Positions 12,431 through 23,766 of a stretch of 64,000 nucleotides of DNA are shown here, in pieces. This stretch comes from Mrakia gelida (lineage: Eukaryota > Basidiomycota > Tremellomycetes > Cystofilobasidiales > Mrakiaceae): contig BRON01000014.1 of NCBI GenBank assembly GCA_024345305.1, forward strand, positions 248,001-312,000, given 5' to 3'. Every line of letters begins with the position of its first letter. Position 1 is the stretch's first letter. Position numbers and translations under genes: made by a program. The notes under the pieces were generated by a model. That model was not told the DNA's origin. It worked only from the letters and a program-made list of their open reading frames with translations, and searched no databases.

Positions 12431-14438
12431 TCAGCTGCCCTCCCTCCCCCTCTCCATCCTCTCCCCTCCACCCCCACCTCCAAGGGCCACCCCTCTTATC
12501 GAGCTCAGCAAACTAGGCACCTTGCTCAGTCTCGACATCCCCGCTCCAAGACCCAGATGGCGAGCTCGTTTTGTCGATTGTTGTTCATCGGCGACGGGAC
12601 GTTTCTTCGAACTTGAGCTTGAGGGTTGCTGGTGATTGGGTTTGAGTTTGTGAGGAGGGAGCGGTGGGGGTGGCATTGATCCGAGTAGGGAGAAGGAAGA
12701 CGTGGTGGGATTGGTTTTGTGCGAGGAGGAGGAGGAGGTTACTGGGAGAAGGACTTGAAGGTTCGATGGGCGTGCACGTGGTGGGATTGGGAGAGCTAGG
12801 GGGGGGAGGGGGAGGGGGTCTGGTTTGGGTCTGGAGGAGGACGATGGAGTTGGTTTGTGGAAGGAGGGTGGTGGTGGGAGGCCTCTGTTGGATTGGGTTG
12901 GTTGGAGTTTGGAGGAGGAGGCGACGGCGTTGGTAGGAGGAGGAGGTGGTGGAGGAGCGAGTGTTGGATTGGGTAGGGGTGGATCGAGCTTGAGTTTGGA
13001 TTTGAAGGCTGGGATGACGAGAGGACTCTTCTGAGAGGAGAAATGGGGGGAAAGGAGGAAGAAGGTCGCGCGTCAGATCGAGACGCGTCGAGACCCTCGA
13101 AGGACCGAACCGAGAAGCAAAGCTCGTGACTCACCGATCGTCCCACATGAGCCTCGTCCCTACTCATCCTCCCAGGAGCAGTCGAGCTGACTCCCTTCCC
13201 CCTCCCAGCACCCAGCAGATCCCCCTCCCTCTCCCTCCCCTTCCCTTTCCCACCCCTCCCCTCCGCCTCACGTCCAAGCCCACCCCACCTCACCTTGTAC
13301 CCCACCTCTCTCAGTCTCACCCCCGTCGTCAAGCAATCCCTCACCCAATCGAAGCTGACGATCCACTGTCCCGGGAGTTTCGTTTCGAGGATGGAGCGTT
13401 GGAGGGAGGAGAGGGTTGAGGTCGAGGAGGTGGAGGAGAGGAGGATGTGGGAAGCTGATTGAAGAGAGGGGGTGAGGGAGGCGCCGTTTTGCTGCGAGAG
13501 GGAGAGAAGAAGAGTATGGGTGTTAGTGAGCGAGATATGAGAGGGGGGGGGGGGAGCAGGAAGGAAGAGAAGGATGGACGAACGAGGAGGGAGGTGATGA
13601 GCTCGGACGAGAAGGGAGAGTTGGGTTCGACCCAGCACCAAGTTGGGTTTCTGGAAGCGAAGGAAAGCAGATGGTGAGAATGGTAAGCTTACAGCCCAGC
13701 CCCCATGACGAGGAACCCCGGAGAGGAAGGAAAGCTCGAACGAAAGAAGAAGAAGAAAGTCGAGACTCACCCATCCTCCCTGAACAACTTGTCCGACCCT
13801 TCCTTCCTCATGTCCAGCCCTCCTCCTCCGTTCTGCCTCTGGGTCATGAGCACAACCTCCACCTCCCTCTTCTCTTCCTCTTCCCCCTCTCCTTCTCCCA
13901 CCTCAGCTTCTTCCTCCCCTCCGGTGGCGCCTCCCTCCTCCTCCTCGACAACATCGTCCCTCAATCCATCCACCATGCCTTCGACCATGTCCCCAAAGTC
14001 GACTTCTACGACCTCGTCCTGACCTTCGTAGTCTCGGTACCTCTCTGCTATCTCGTCGATGGCTTGGAGATAGCGAAGATATGCTTGGTCGAGAGCTTGA
14101 GCGAAGGGGGAGTCGGTTGAGGTGGGAGGAAAGGGAGGAGTCGGGGCAGGTTGTTGAGCTTGAAGTTGAGTTGGCAGAGGTTGGAAGAGGTGGAAGGCTC
14201 GTTCGTCTTCTTCCTCCTCGTCGTCTTCGGGTTGAGAGGGTTCGTAAGAGGAACGAGGGCCGTCGTCGAAAGAGGAAGAAGGAGGGAGAGCGTGTTGAGA
14301 GGAGTAGGCTGGAGGAGGGCCGTTGACGGAAGAGGTGGAGGACGAGGACGAAGTCGGTTGAGAGAGGGAAGACGTTGGGACCAGCACCGTGGGGTGCGTA
14401 GGAGGAGGAGGGGAGAGAGAGGAGGAGGGGGGAACCAT
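12431..14438 (-). CDS. BRCT-domain nuclear protein
   Basis: Four-exon model of 563 residues in consistent phase (13771-14438, 13584-13650, 13135-13491, 12431-13030). The N-terminus is low-complexity and acidic (a DDEEEEDE run and a long E-rich stretch before residue 220). One BRCT domain spans about 216-312: SELITSLLQNGASLTPSLQ, a SASHILLSS strand, then WIVSFDWVRDCLTTG with the conserved Trp. The C-terminus is Pro/Ser-rich with a bipartite nuclear signal, KKRPVADEQQSTKRAR, at about 506-521. BRCT domains bind phosphopeptides in DNA-damage and chromatin proteins, so a nuclear role is likely, but the specific partner is not deducible. The second exon uses a GTTCGT donor. The intron 13651-13770 contains an open in-frame stretch that might be an extra small exon. 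Confidence 0.78.
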
Positions 14439-14509
14439 GACTGGAAGGGAAGTGGGTGGGATGGATGGATGAATGGATGGCGAAGGGAAGGCAAGGGAGG
14501 AAGGTCGAG

Positions 14510-14613
14510 CTGAACAACGAAGGGAAGGGATCGAGGTCAGCTTCGTGTTACTGCTAGACAATCAGCCCGCCCTCCGAGAGAGCGCTCAAAGTCTAGATCG
14601 TATTAGGGCTCAC
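14510..14613 (-). other. Intron in the 5' untranslated region of the BRCT gene
   Basis: Minus-strand donor GTGAGC at 14613, GCTGACC branch motif near 14538, and TTCAG acceptor at 14510-14511, just upstream of the start codon at 14438. The upstream leader exon contains no ATG on this strand. Confidence 0.6.
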
Positions 14614-15180
14614 CTTTGGTTCCAACAGAGAAGGAAGAGAGAGCGCCGCTGAACCGGATGCGTCCTTCGCAAAGGAAAGAAGAAGGGGAGAGGACGAGTG
14701 GAAGTTGAGTCTCAATCAAAGAGAGGCGCGTCTTCGGTTCGCTCGAGCTCGACGACGGCTCGGTTTATGTTTTCTGGCAGGAAAAGTCGCCTCGAAGATC
14801 AATTTCACAGCCCTCTCCAGCACCTCGTACAAATCTCACCTTTCTCGACGAAAAAAAGAGGAAGGAGAATGGCGTCGACGTCGATCTTGAGTCGACTCGC
14901 TCTCAACTCTCCTCTTCCAACGACGTTCTCCCTCCTTTGCTTCCTCCTTCAGGCTTGTCTTTGAATCATATCGGGATGTCTGCATCGTGATAGGACTTCT
15001 TGAAACTTTTTCGACATTAACAAGCTGAAAGCGCGGAAGCTGATTTTCGTTCGCTTCAGCTCGGCGTTCTCTCTCTTCCCTTTTCGCCGCGAACCATCAC
15101 CCGCCCATTTCCCTTCCTCCCACCCACTACTCTCTTTCCTCAAAAGTACCTACCTTATCTTCTATCCAGCCCTAGTTTCA
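14614..15180. promoter_or_regulatory. Divergent promoter region between BRCT and MARVEL-like genes
   Basis: About 570 bp separate the leader of the minus-strand BRCT gene from the ATG of the plus-strand MARVEL-like gene. No coding segment is supported. The plus-side end is pyrimidine-rich immediately before the ATG, as before other genes in the window. No specific factor site is claimed. Confidence 0.45.
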
Positions 15181-16487
15181 ATGTCGTGAGTTCACTCCTC
15201 CCTCGTCCCTCTCCCCTCGCTTGACCTCTTCGCTGACTTCCTCCCCCCCTCTCTCATTCTCCCTTCTCGCAGTTTCATCCTCCCACTCTGCCTCCTCTCC
15301 CTCATCCTCACCTCCATCGCTTGCTCCCTCGCGTACGTCTCGTTGCTTCCCTCTCACCTCTTCTCTCTCTCTCGACAATAGGAACACAAAACTCCACGCT
15401 CACCAGCTCGCTCGCTCGATTTTTGTCCTCTGAAGTTCCTGGGTCCTCCTCGGAGTGAACATTCGCAAGCAGACGAAGTTCTGGGGCACCTACAGTCGCA
15501 TCGATCCTTCCTTCCTCGTAGCGTCTATCTTCGCGACGTTCTGCTACCCTATAGGTGAGTGGGTTGAGCTCGAGGGTACTGGTCCAGGCTCGCTCGTCGA
15601 CTCGACACGTGCTGACCTCATTCGCTTCGTTTGTGTGTTCCTTCCTTCCTTTCTTCTTGAACCCTTCGTTCTCAACAGTCGCCATCTGCCCTGATATCGC
15701 TACCATCATCATCGTTTCCTTGTTTGCTCTCTGGTTCATGGGTGAGTAGCAGAGCTCCGAGGCGGTTTGACGTTCGGGGACGCGTCGAAAGCAAGAACGC
15801 AACTTCGAGACCGAGCTGAACCTTCGTTCCTTCGCATCTTCTCAGGCGAAGGGATCGCGTATACTCTGATGAAATGGCAGTGGCCTACGAGGTGCCCAGC
15901 AGGAGTACGCCGCTCTTCTCCTTCCCTTCCCTTCATCTCGTCCTCGTCACGTCTCGTCGCGTCGCTCACTCTTCTTTTACCTTCCTCTCCTTTGCCCAGG
16001 TCCCCCTCCCCTCCGGCTGCGTCCCTCTCTACAAATCCATCCTCGCCTTCGCTTGGATCGACTTCGGACTCGCGTGAGTCTCCTTCCCTCCATCCCTCGC
16101 GCTGCTCCTCGTCGCGTCGAACGTCGAAGCTGACTTAAACTCACCTCTTCGCTCAGCTGCCTCCTCATCCTCTTCGTCCTCTTCCTCATGGTTCGACACT
16201 CCAAGCGAGGCGGAGGAAGCGGAGCGGGAGTCATGTGCTGGGAGCTTTGCTCGTCTGAGAGACCTCAGCAGCGAGATCTCGAAGTCAACAACAACAACGA
16301 CGGCGACGGAGTCGTGAGTCCAGCTCGCGTTCATCCCTCGTTTTCGTGGTTTCCCCTCTCCTTTCTTTTGCTGACCTTTCTTCTCCTCTTTGATCTTTCG
16401 CAGCAGAACGATAAACAGCTCCCTACCGATCAGGACTTCGTCCCCCCTGCAGATAACTGCGTTCAGCGACTCAAGGCTCTCGGTTGA
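15181..16487 (+). CDS. Four-span MARVEL-like membrane protein
   Basis: Eight-exon model, 206 residues, in phase throughout. The first coding exon is only 5 nt (ATGTC, 15181-15185). Hydrophobic spans: residues 3-31 (FILPLCLLSLILTSIA then SWVLLGV), about 49-62 (FLVASIFATFCYPI), about 63-82 (an IIIVSLFALWF stretch) and about 114-140 (SILAFAWIDFGLACLLILFV). A hydrophilic tail follows, starting VRHSKRGGG and ending QRLKALG. The length, four spans, short first loop and cytosolic tail fit fungal MARVEL-type proteins of the plasma membrane or Golgi; this is an architectural assignment without a diagnostic motif. The tail has a run of Asn (NNNND). Confidence 0.8.
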
Positions 16488-17049
16488 GCGAACGTCGGCT
16501 CTCCGATCTCGCCTCGCTCGTCTTCTTCTTTTTCCTTTCGATTTTGACTCGTTCGATTACCTCATGTTCTCTCCTTTGCCTACCTTGTGCCAGGCCTGAA
16601 TCGATTCGCTTCGCGAAACGAGAGCTCGAGTCTTGAAAGCTCAGTCGACGCGTCGTCGTCTCGTCATTCTCATGTCTCTTCCTCCTCATCCACTCTCCCT
16701 CCCTCTCACAACACCCAAAGCCGCTCTCCTCTTCTTCGGCGATGCGGCGATCAGGCTCGCTCCTGGGCGACAAGTCTCTCAGAATCTGCTCCCTGGGCCC
16801 CGAGGCCAAAGAAAAAGGGAGAAGATCGGCGCTCTGGATCGCTCGTCGGTCGCCTTTCTCGAGTCGATCTGTGACTGACCGAACCTTGGCCGAAGCGGAA
16901 GCACTCTTGGAGCTTGGAGTTTCGAGTTGCTCGATCCCAAGTTCGCTCCGACGTCCATGCACCTCCTCCCCTCCTCTACTCTCCTCCCTCGTTCCCCGTT
17001 CCTCAGCCTCCTCCTCTCAAGACCCAGCAGTCTCTCCACGCCCACCATC
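16488..17049 (+). other. Spacer between tandem plus-strand genes
   Basis: Holds the 3' region of the MARVEL-like gene and the promoter/leader of the glycosylase gene. It contains GACGCGTC-like palindromes but no supportable coding exon. The pyrimidine-rich stretch from about 16960 to the ATG at 17050 resembles a 5' leader. Confidence 0.5.
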
Positions 17050-19044
17050 ATGCCTGCCTCGAGAACTCCTCGTCGAGCCCAAGCGACTTCCTCCTCCGGC
17101 ACCCTCTCCTCCACCCCCGCTCGTCCAGCGAAGGAGCCAAAGACCAAAGCGCCTGCTGCTTTCCAGGTCAGCCCTTACCCTGAACTCGCAGCCCCTACTC
17201 CCCAGCAGTGTGAGGAGGTCCACGCTAGGCTTGTCAAGATGCACGGTCTTCCTGTGAGGAACGGTCCTGGGAAGCTACGTTGGGAGACGGGAGAGGAAGG
17301 GGTCAACCATGCGCCGACGAGTGAGTTGCTGCAGGCTCGGAGGATTGATTGGTCCCGTTATGGTCTCTCTCTGGCCGCAACTGACGCTTCTCTTCGTCTG
17401 TTCTTCCGCTTTATAGACTCTTCATCGAACAACCAGCGACCTTCGGTCCTCAGTGTGACGTCAGTAAAAAAACCCACTCACTCATCAAGCTCGACACGCT
17501 CTCACCTTTGGCTCGGATCAGAACGACGACGCGTCTCGAGACGAGACCGAAGCTGCCTTTTTTTTTGCTGCTTGCTTCCCCTCTACCGTACGTTCACAAA
17601 CAGCGTGCGAACGATCCTCTCACAGAACACCAACACCTCCAACTTGGATCGTGCGTTCGCCTCGCTCCTCAAGACCTACGGTCACACTTCGATTGGAGAG
17701 AAGAGCGTCGACCTCGTGAACATGTACCGATCGACGCACGAGGAGGTTTTGGAGAGCATCGCGTGAGTAACTTTGAACACCTGTATCTGTTCGGAGGTGC
17801 TATCCCTCTACTTTGACGAGAGCTTGTGAACTACATCCACGTTTTGGGCGAGTGCTTCTCCTCGCGTTGATTGATTGACTGACCTCCTCGCACTTCCTTC
17901 TATCCTTCACCGCTGCACTTCAATCTTCTGCTTCGTTCCCTCTCTCAGATGTGGAGGTCTCCATCATCGCAAAGGCAAGATCCTTTGGAACCTCGTCCAG
18001 GACGTGCACCGCCGGAACAAGACTCGTCGCGAACAAGACTCAACCTGGGCACCCATGCCTCCCACCGGCAAAGCTGCGTCCAAGGAGGAGATCTCTCGAG
18101 CCGACGACGAAGCTCTTCTCACTCTCGACTACCTCTACGACTATCCGGAGGATAAGGCGATGGTGCGTGGCTTGAGAACTGGGTTGGGAAGAGTCCGAAG
18201 CGAGCGAGACGCGTGCGGAGGGGAGCGCTGCTTTTTGAAACGCGCTGACTGACCTTTCTTTTCTCCGCTCGCTACCAAACAGGAGGAACTTCAGTCGTAC
18301 AAGGGTATCGGACCAAAGAGTACGTGTCTCCCCTTCTTCGTCGTCTAGCTCGTCGAGCAAGCATCGAGCTCGCGCTGACCATCTCCGTCGCTTTCAATCT
18401 TCTCGCAGCTGCTTCTTGCATCGTTGCCTATACTCTCGGCCACGATCTCTTCGCCGTCGATACCCACTGTCTCAGACTCGCGAAGATGTTGGATTGGGTC
18501 CCTCAGAACGCTACCGCGTGAGTTTCCGCTTCTTCCTGTCTTTTCCTTTCTGTCTCCGCCGACTTCCAGCGCTCTTCGCTTCGAACGTCCACGTTGCTGA
18601 CCTATCCTATACTCTCGACCGACTTCATTTGGCCTTCGCTGATCTTCAGTGAGTCGGCCTACGAGCACCTCGACGTTCGGATTCCAAACGAGCTGAAGTA
18701 CTCGATGCACTTCCTTCTCATCGCGTGAGCACGCCCCGCCTCTCCTTTTCTTCCTTCCTCCCTTCCTTCCTTTTCCCGATTTCTTTCCTAGTGGAGTCTC
18801 GGTTCGCGACTCAATCACTTCTAACGTCCCTTTTCTTTTACCCTCTGTTACCACCAGACACGGCCGCCACTGCCCTCGATGCGCTGCGAAGCCGGAACCC
18901 AACAAGTACCCTCCTCTCGGTCCCTGTCCGCTGGTGGATCTGTCGGATCATAGGAAGGGTCGGAAGGAGACGAAGGTTCGAAGACCGAAGAAGGCGAAGG
19001 GGGTGAAGGAGGAGGAGGAGGAGGAGGAGGAGAAGGAGGAGTGA
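17050..19044 (+). CDS. HhH-GPD base-excision DNA glycosylase (endonuclease III-like)
   Basis: Base-excision repair glycosylase of the endonuclease III superfamily, 378 residues in eight in-phase exons. Motifs: VRTILSQNTNTSNLDRAF (about 119-136), helix-hairpin-helix GIGPKT with the catalytic Lys at 255, and AVDTHC with the catalytic Asp at 273. The Lys-Asp spacing is 18, exactly as in E. coli Nth (K120/D138). An acidic/basic insertion (about 190-240) separates the N- and C-terminal parts of the HhH-GPD fold. The C-terminal cysteines (HCPRC then GPCP) do not have the Nth C-x6-C-x2-C-x5-C spacing, so a canonical 4Fe-4S cluster is doubtful. The protein ends in a basic stretch and a Glu/Lys tail coded by GAG repeats (about 19005-19041). 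A nuclear location is likely; substrate specificity cannot be read from sequence. Confidence 0.9.
19005..19041 (+). repeat. GAG trinucleotide run encoding a Glu-rich tail
   Basis: Near-perfect (GAG)n tract at the 3' end of the glycosylase coding region, translated as KEEEEEEEEKEE. Such tracts are prone to length change, so the tail may vary between strains. Confidence 0.8.
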
Positions 19045-19459
19045 GAAGGAGGAGAAGGAAGATCCCGTTAATTTCATCGTTTGTCGACGCGTCGCGCCAA
19101 AGCAGACATACTCAGCTGGTCTTTCCTCTTCTTCTCTCGCACTGCGATCTCATCACACGGAGCTGGAAAGGAGTATAGGGACTAGGGGTTGATCTGTACT
19201 AGTGTCAAATACAAGGAAGTAGAGCGGTCTGTCTAGCAGCGAGCGTCGTGTCGAAGGAACAACAATAGGTCATGAGTTTTCGAACGAGAATCTAGTCTAC
19301 ACATGAAGAAGCGACGACGAAGGAGTAGGGACGGTATTGATAGGTATGAGGGAGAGCATGAGGGGGGTAGTAAAGTGTAAAGAGAGGAGAATATGAGCGA
19401 GAAACGAAAACGAAACACGGCGCGACGGGATGCAGAGCGAAGTACAAGGAATGAAACGA

Positions 19460-22130
19460 TCAGACCCCCAACCCATCAACGCGAGCTCCTCGTCGACCCT
19501 CCCGATGAAGTCGAGAACCTCCCAGCCCAGACCTCCCTCCAAACCCTACGGCGTCGAGCATCCCAGGGAGGAGTGCAGCTCTCGACCCAAGTCCAAGTCC
19601 CACTCCCTCCTCTCCTGCTTCCGCTTCCGCTTCCGCTCCCGTTCCTTCGTCCATCATCCTCCCCCTGCTCTCGATCCCAGTTATCTCCGTGTAGTAGTTC
19701 GTCGACTGGTCCGAGACGGATGCTTCTCTCGAGGGAGGGAGAGGTGGGAAGTTTGCGGTCGACGACGACGAGTAGAAGGTCGAGGGAGGAGGGAGGAAGG
19801 CATGCTGAGAGGAGAAAGAGGAGTAGCTGGAGGAAGAGTATCCTCCTCCTCCTGGGACCGACGACCCGACGTTGAGACTTGGCCAAGGAGAGTCGAACCC
19901 GTCGAGAGTGGATCGGGAGGACGACTCCTTCGCCAACGAGGAAGAGACGAGTCCCTGCTTTGGTTTGCTCGAGGAGGACGACGAGGAGGAGGAGGAGGAG
20001 GACGAGACGAAGGTGAATGTTGAGAGGGATAGGAGAGCTGCACCTCCGTTTGAGGATCCGGTGGGAGATCCAGGACGAGAGGAGGCGAAGGACGACGCGT
20101 CGTGGTGAGCTCGACCTCTTCCTGCCGAGTCGCTCGCTCCTCCGATTCCTCGCACCGACGACGAGGATGTTGATCTCCTCGGGTAGTTGTACCCTGAGTT
20201 GGAAGAGGACGAGATGGACGAGGGGTAGGCCGAGTGGCGGAGCGAGATCTGGGGGAAAGGGATGCTGAGGAGGAGGAATGGGAGGCCGTCGAAGTCGAAG
20301 TCGTGGAGAGGAAGGATCCGAACGAGGGAAGCATGAAGGTTTTGGGTTCCAGGGCTGTGTGATTATGAGGGAGAGGAGGGAAGAGGTGTTGCTGGGATCC
20401 GGTGTTGGTGTGAGGGATGTGAGAGAAGGAAGGAGGGGAGGCGGATCGTCGCTGGGAGTCGAGCGTCGGCGATCGAGGTTGGTACGACGAGTGAGGATGC
20501 TCGAATGGGGGTGCTGCTCGTGCGACCGGAGTGAAGGGAGAGTCGTGGAAGGAAGCGAAGTAGGGGTTTTGTTGAGGGGTGAACGTGTGGTGGTGGTCGG
20601 AAGAGGAGGAGGCGAAGGTGGATCCAGGGAACGACGCGTTTTGAGGATTTGGCGACCAGCCGAACCATCCTCCTCCTCCCTCCTCTGCGTCTCGTCCGAA
20701 CAAACTCCTGCTAGGTCCTACCTCAGCTGCACCGTGACCAACAGTCGATCCTCCTTCTCGTCCATCGCTCTCGTATCCTCGTGCCATCTCCCAACCTCGT
20801 CGCGCGTCCCATCGCTCGTCCATCATCTCTCGAGCTCTGTCCTCCTCGCTCCTCCTTCTCAACCTCTCCATAGCCCTCCTCTCCTCTTCTTCCCTCTCCT
20901 CCTCATGGCTGAACCTCGGTTGAATCCTCGATGAAGGAGAGATGTACGAGAAACCGGCTCGCTCGTTCGGATCTTGTGCTGATGGAGGATGGCTCGCGGG
21001 GAAGCTCGACTCGTCGCCGTTCGGAGGGTAGTAGGCGGCGTAGTGAGGTATAGTTGCTGGCGGAGGAAGACGAGGAGTAGGATTTGTTTGGTAGGAGGAG
21101 TAGCTGGGGTAGAACGGGATGGTGTCAGCCGACACGGCGAGGGGAGGAAGCGAGAAAGGGTCGAACGAGGGTTGTTGTTGTTGAGCTGTTTGGTCCGACG
21201 AGAAACGAGGTCCAGAGACGTCTCCGGTAGGTTGGTAGGCGTGCAATGGGTAGGCGTGCAATGATGCGAGAGGAAAAGGGAGGTGCTGGTGGGCTGAGGC
21301 GGGAGGTGGGAGGGGAGCGGACGAAGAGGAGGTGGTAGCGAAGGGGGTGCTGGCGTCTTGAAGATCGACGCGTCGATTCTTTTGGCGTTGGTTTCTGAAG
21401 GAGGAAAGCCGGAGTATCAGGAGGGAGGGAAGAAAACTAGTACGAGAACTGTAATCCTATACGAGAGATAGAGGATGGACTCACTGGAACCAGACTTGAA
21501 CCTTTCGAGGAGTCAACCCGATCTTCTTCGCGAGATCCTCCCTCTGAGCCGTCGTTGGGAACTTGGTCTGTGGCAAGTCGTTTGAGCGAGTTCATCAAAG
21601 AGAATAAAAAGGAGCAGAATCAGTCAATTTTTCTGGGGTTTATTTTCGTCGCGAGAGGAGTCCTCAAGGGGCGAGGCTCTTCGCGAGTTGCTTCCGCACA
21701 GGGAAGCAACTGAAGGAACGAGAGGAAAGAAACCAAACTCACGAAGGCCTCTCCCTCGGACGTCTCGTTCCATAGACTTTTAAGGCCTGAGAGTTGAGCA
21801 GGGGTCATCATCGTCCTTGTTCTGGGAGGGGACCAAAAGAGAATGAAGGAAGGAAGAAGAGGGAAGATCATCAGCTTCGTTTCATCTCGACGAGCTCGAC
21901 GGACCTGGAACCAAACCATCCCTCCCCTCCCTTCTTCCCGACCCTTCCTTCTCTATCACCACTCAAGAGAAGAAAGGATGAATGAACGAGGTGTATGCGC
22001 ACCTTTTGCGAGACGATCCTCCCTCTCCACTCCTCCTTCTGCCGCCTCCTTCGCCGCTGTAGGACGGATCTTGTCCCTCTCCCTCCTCGTGCGAGTAGTG
22101 CTCGTCGTGCTCGAACTCGTTGTCCGACAT
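19460..22130 (-). CDS. Homeodomain transcription factor with insertion in the helix 1-2 loop
   Basis: Nuclear DNA-binding regulator. Exons 22003-22130, 21743-21821, 21485-21567 and a long exon from 21394 join in phase. The homeodomain runs from RKRTRT (about 41) to WFQNQRQKNRR (W95 corresponds to homeodomain position 48). Helix 1 is PAQLSGLKSLW; counting from Trp60 (position 20) to W95 gives 35 residues instead of 28, so about 7 extra residues lie between helices 1 and 2. The rest is disordered, rich in Ser, Pro, Gln, Tyr and His. The long exon's frame runs off into unlikely Arg-rich sequence; a 59-nt intron at 20265-20323 (donor GTTCGG) restores a Ser/Gly-rich frame to a stop at 19460 and gives 721 residues. 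That last intron is an inference. Confidence 0.8.
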
Positions 22131-22366
22131 GCTGATGATCCTGGAAGGCGTGTATATTCCAGATGTGAGAGGATGAGAGAATGGAAGAAAGGAAGGAAAG
22201 TGGGTGGGGTTCGAGGTGACGGCTGTTGGGAGGGAAGAAGAATTCGAATCTCGTGCGTTCGAAAAGGTCGACGCTCTCGACTCGACTCGCCCAAACAAAC
22301 ATCCGACCCGTCTCTGCCCCAACGAGATGAATGCACATAGAGATCTCGGTGTTTAGGGCTTTTGAT

Positions 22367-23766
22367 TTACTTAGTGAGATCCAACCTCATCCCGTAGGCG
22401 TCTTCGCCGTCGGCGTCTGGGAGGAACAAGAGGAGAAGGGAGGGAAAGGTCAGCTCGCGTTTGGTTCGACTTCACTCGACCCCACTCGAATCGTAACAGA
22501 CGATCCCAAACTCAGCTCCCTCCATCCCTTCTAGTCGTCCACCAGCTGGCAGAAACCCCTGCACTCCTCGCGAGCTCGAGTTCACAACGACCCTGCGTCG
22601 CGCGTCGTCTCGTCTCGTCTCGCTCGCTCGAACGCGTGCGAGCGAGAAAGCCAGCAAAGAAAGAAGTGGAGAAGAAACTCACAATACGAAATCTCAACAT
22701 CGTGCACCTCGAACCCGAGCGAGTCCCTGTACAGCGAGATGGCGGCTCGATTGGTTTTACGGACGTGCAGCGAGACGTAGGCGGACTGGTAGACGGTCGC
22801 CATGGCTTCCTCTGCATACACGAACGAAGGCCAACGAAGAGCGGTCAGTAAAGAGTCCACGGATCTCTCTCCTACTGATCCCGAGGGATCGATTGGGTCG
22901 AGAGACGAGGTCAAGGAGGGAAGCGATAGACGACTCACGACTCTGCTTCATGAGCTTGTTGGCGAGACCTAAGCGACGATGAGTTCGGAGAACGGAGATG
23001 GAGGTGACGTGTCCATGAGGGGGTTCTGTTGGAGAGGCGTCTTCGTCCCTGGTTGATTGGGAAAGGAAGAGGAGGAGAAAGGAGGGAGGGAGGAGGCAAG
23101 GCGAGGTCAGCTTCGATGAAACTCGACGATGAGAGGGCCATCTCGAGCTTTGGACGAAGCTCAAACTGATCGAAGGCGTCGGAGGGAACGCAGGAGAGTC
23201 TACTGGGCCCAGATACCCCTATTTCCACTCCAGAAGAACCCCCAGAGACAACTCCAGCGTCCAAGTCGAAGACGAAGGAAGGAAGAGAAGCTCAACTCAC
23301 ATCTTTGCCAGGATGTAACCGACGATCTTCCCCGTTGAGGTCTCTTCAGCGACGTACGAGAGCTGAGGCCATGTGAGAGCGTGGTAGAGGTCTGAAACAC
23401 ACGAGTCAAGGAGGAAGAAGGTGAGCTTGAGCTCGGGAAGGGAAGGAGCGAGAAGGAGAAGACGAGGTTGAGCTCGATTCTTTTCGTTTGAGAGTTGAAG
23501 AGGCGAGACTAGTAGGACTGACAGTACTTCATCGTGTAGTTTTCAGGAAGGTTGAAGATGTTGGCATTCTGCATGCCGATCCTGGTCGAGTTGAAGGTGA
23601 AAGAGGGCGTTCTATGGTCAGCTTAGCTCGAGAGAAGGAGGGAGGGAAGGGAAGGAGACACGAACAGGTCATCTACCTGGGTTTCAGAGCGCAAAGAGAG
23701 TCAGCTGAGAACAAAAAGATAGCAGCAAGTGGGGAACTGACTCACTGTTGCTGTACGGATGTTCAT
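22367..23766 (-). CDS. NAA10: N-terminal acetyltransferase NatA catalytic subunit Naa10/Ard1
   Basis: Co-translational N-alpha-acetyltransferase acting with Naa15 on the ribosome; transfers acetyl from acetyl-CoA to Ser/Ala/Thr-type N-termini. Seven exons, 156 residues, all in phase. It starts [11 protein letters not shown] as orthologues do, then [51 protein letters not shown] (acetyl-CoA loop RRLGLA at 85-90) and [19 protein letters not shown], ending [12 protein letters not shown]. The protein stops right after the GNAT fold; human and yeast Naa10 carry long tails that are absent here. Exon 1 is 21 nt and exon 2 only 11 nt (23666-23676). Divergent from the ITP pyrophosphatase gene. Confidence 0.96.

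Noticed and set aside
13540..13556. Poly-G run as a regulatory element
   Set aside because: It lies in the pyrimidine tract of a minus-strand intron of the BRCT gene, where long C runs are expected before the branch site.
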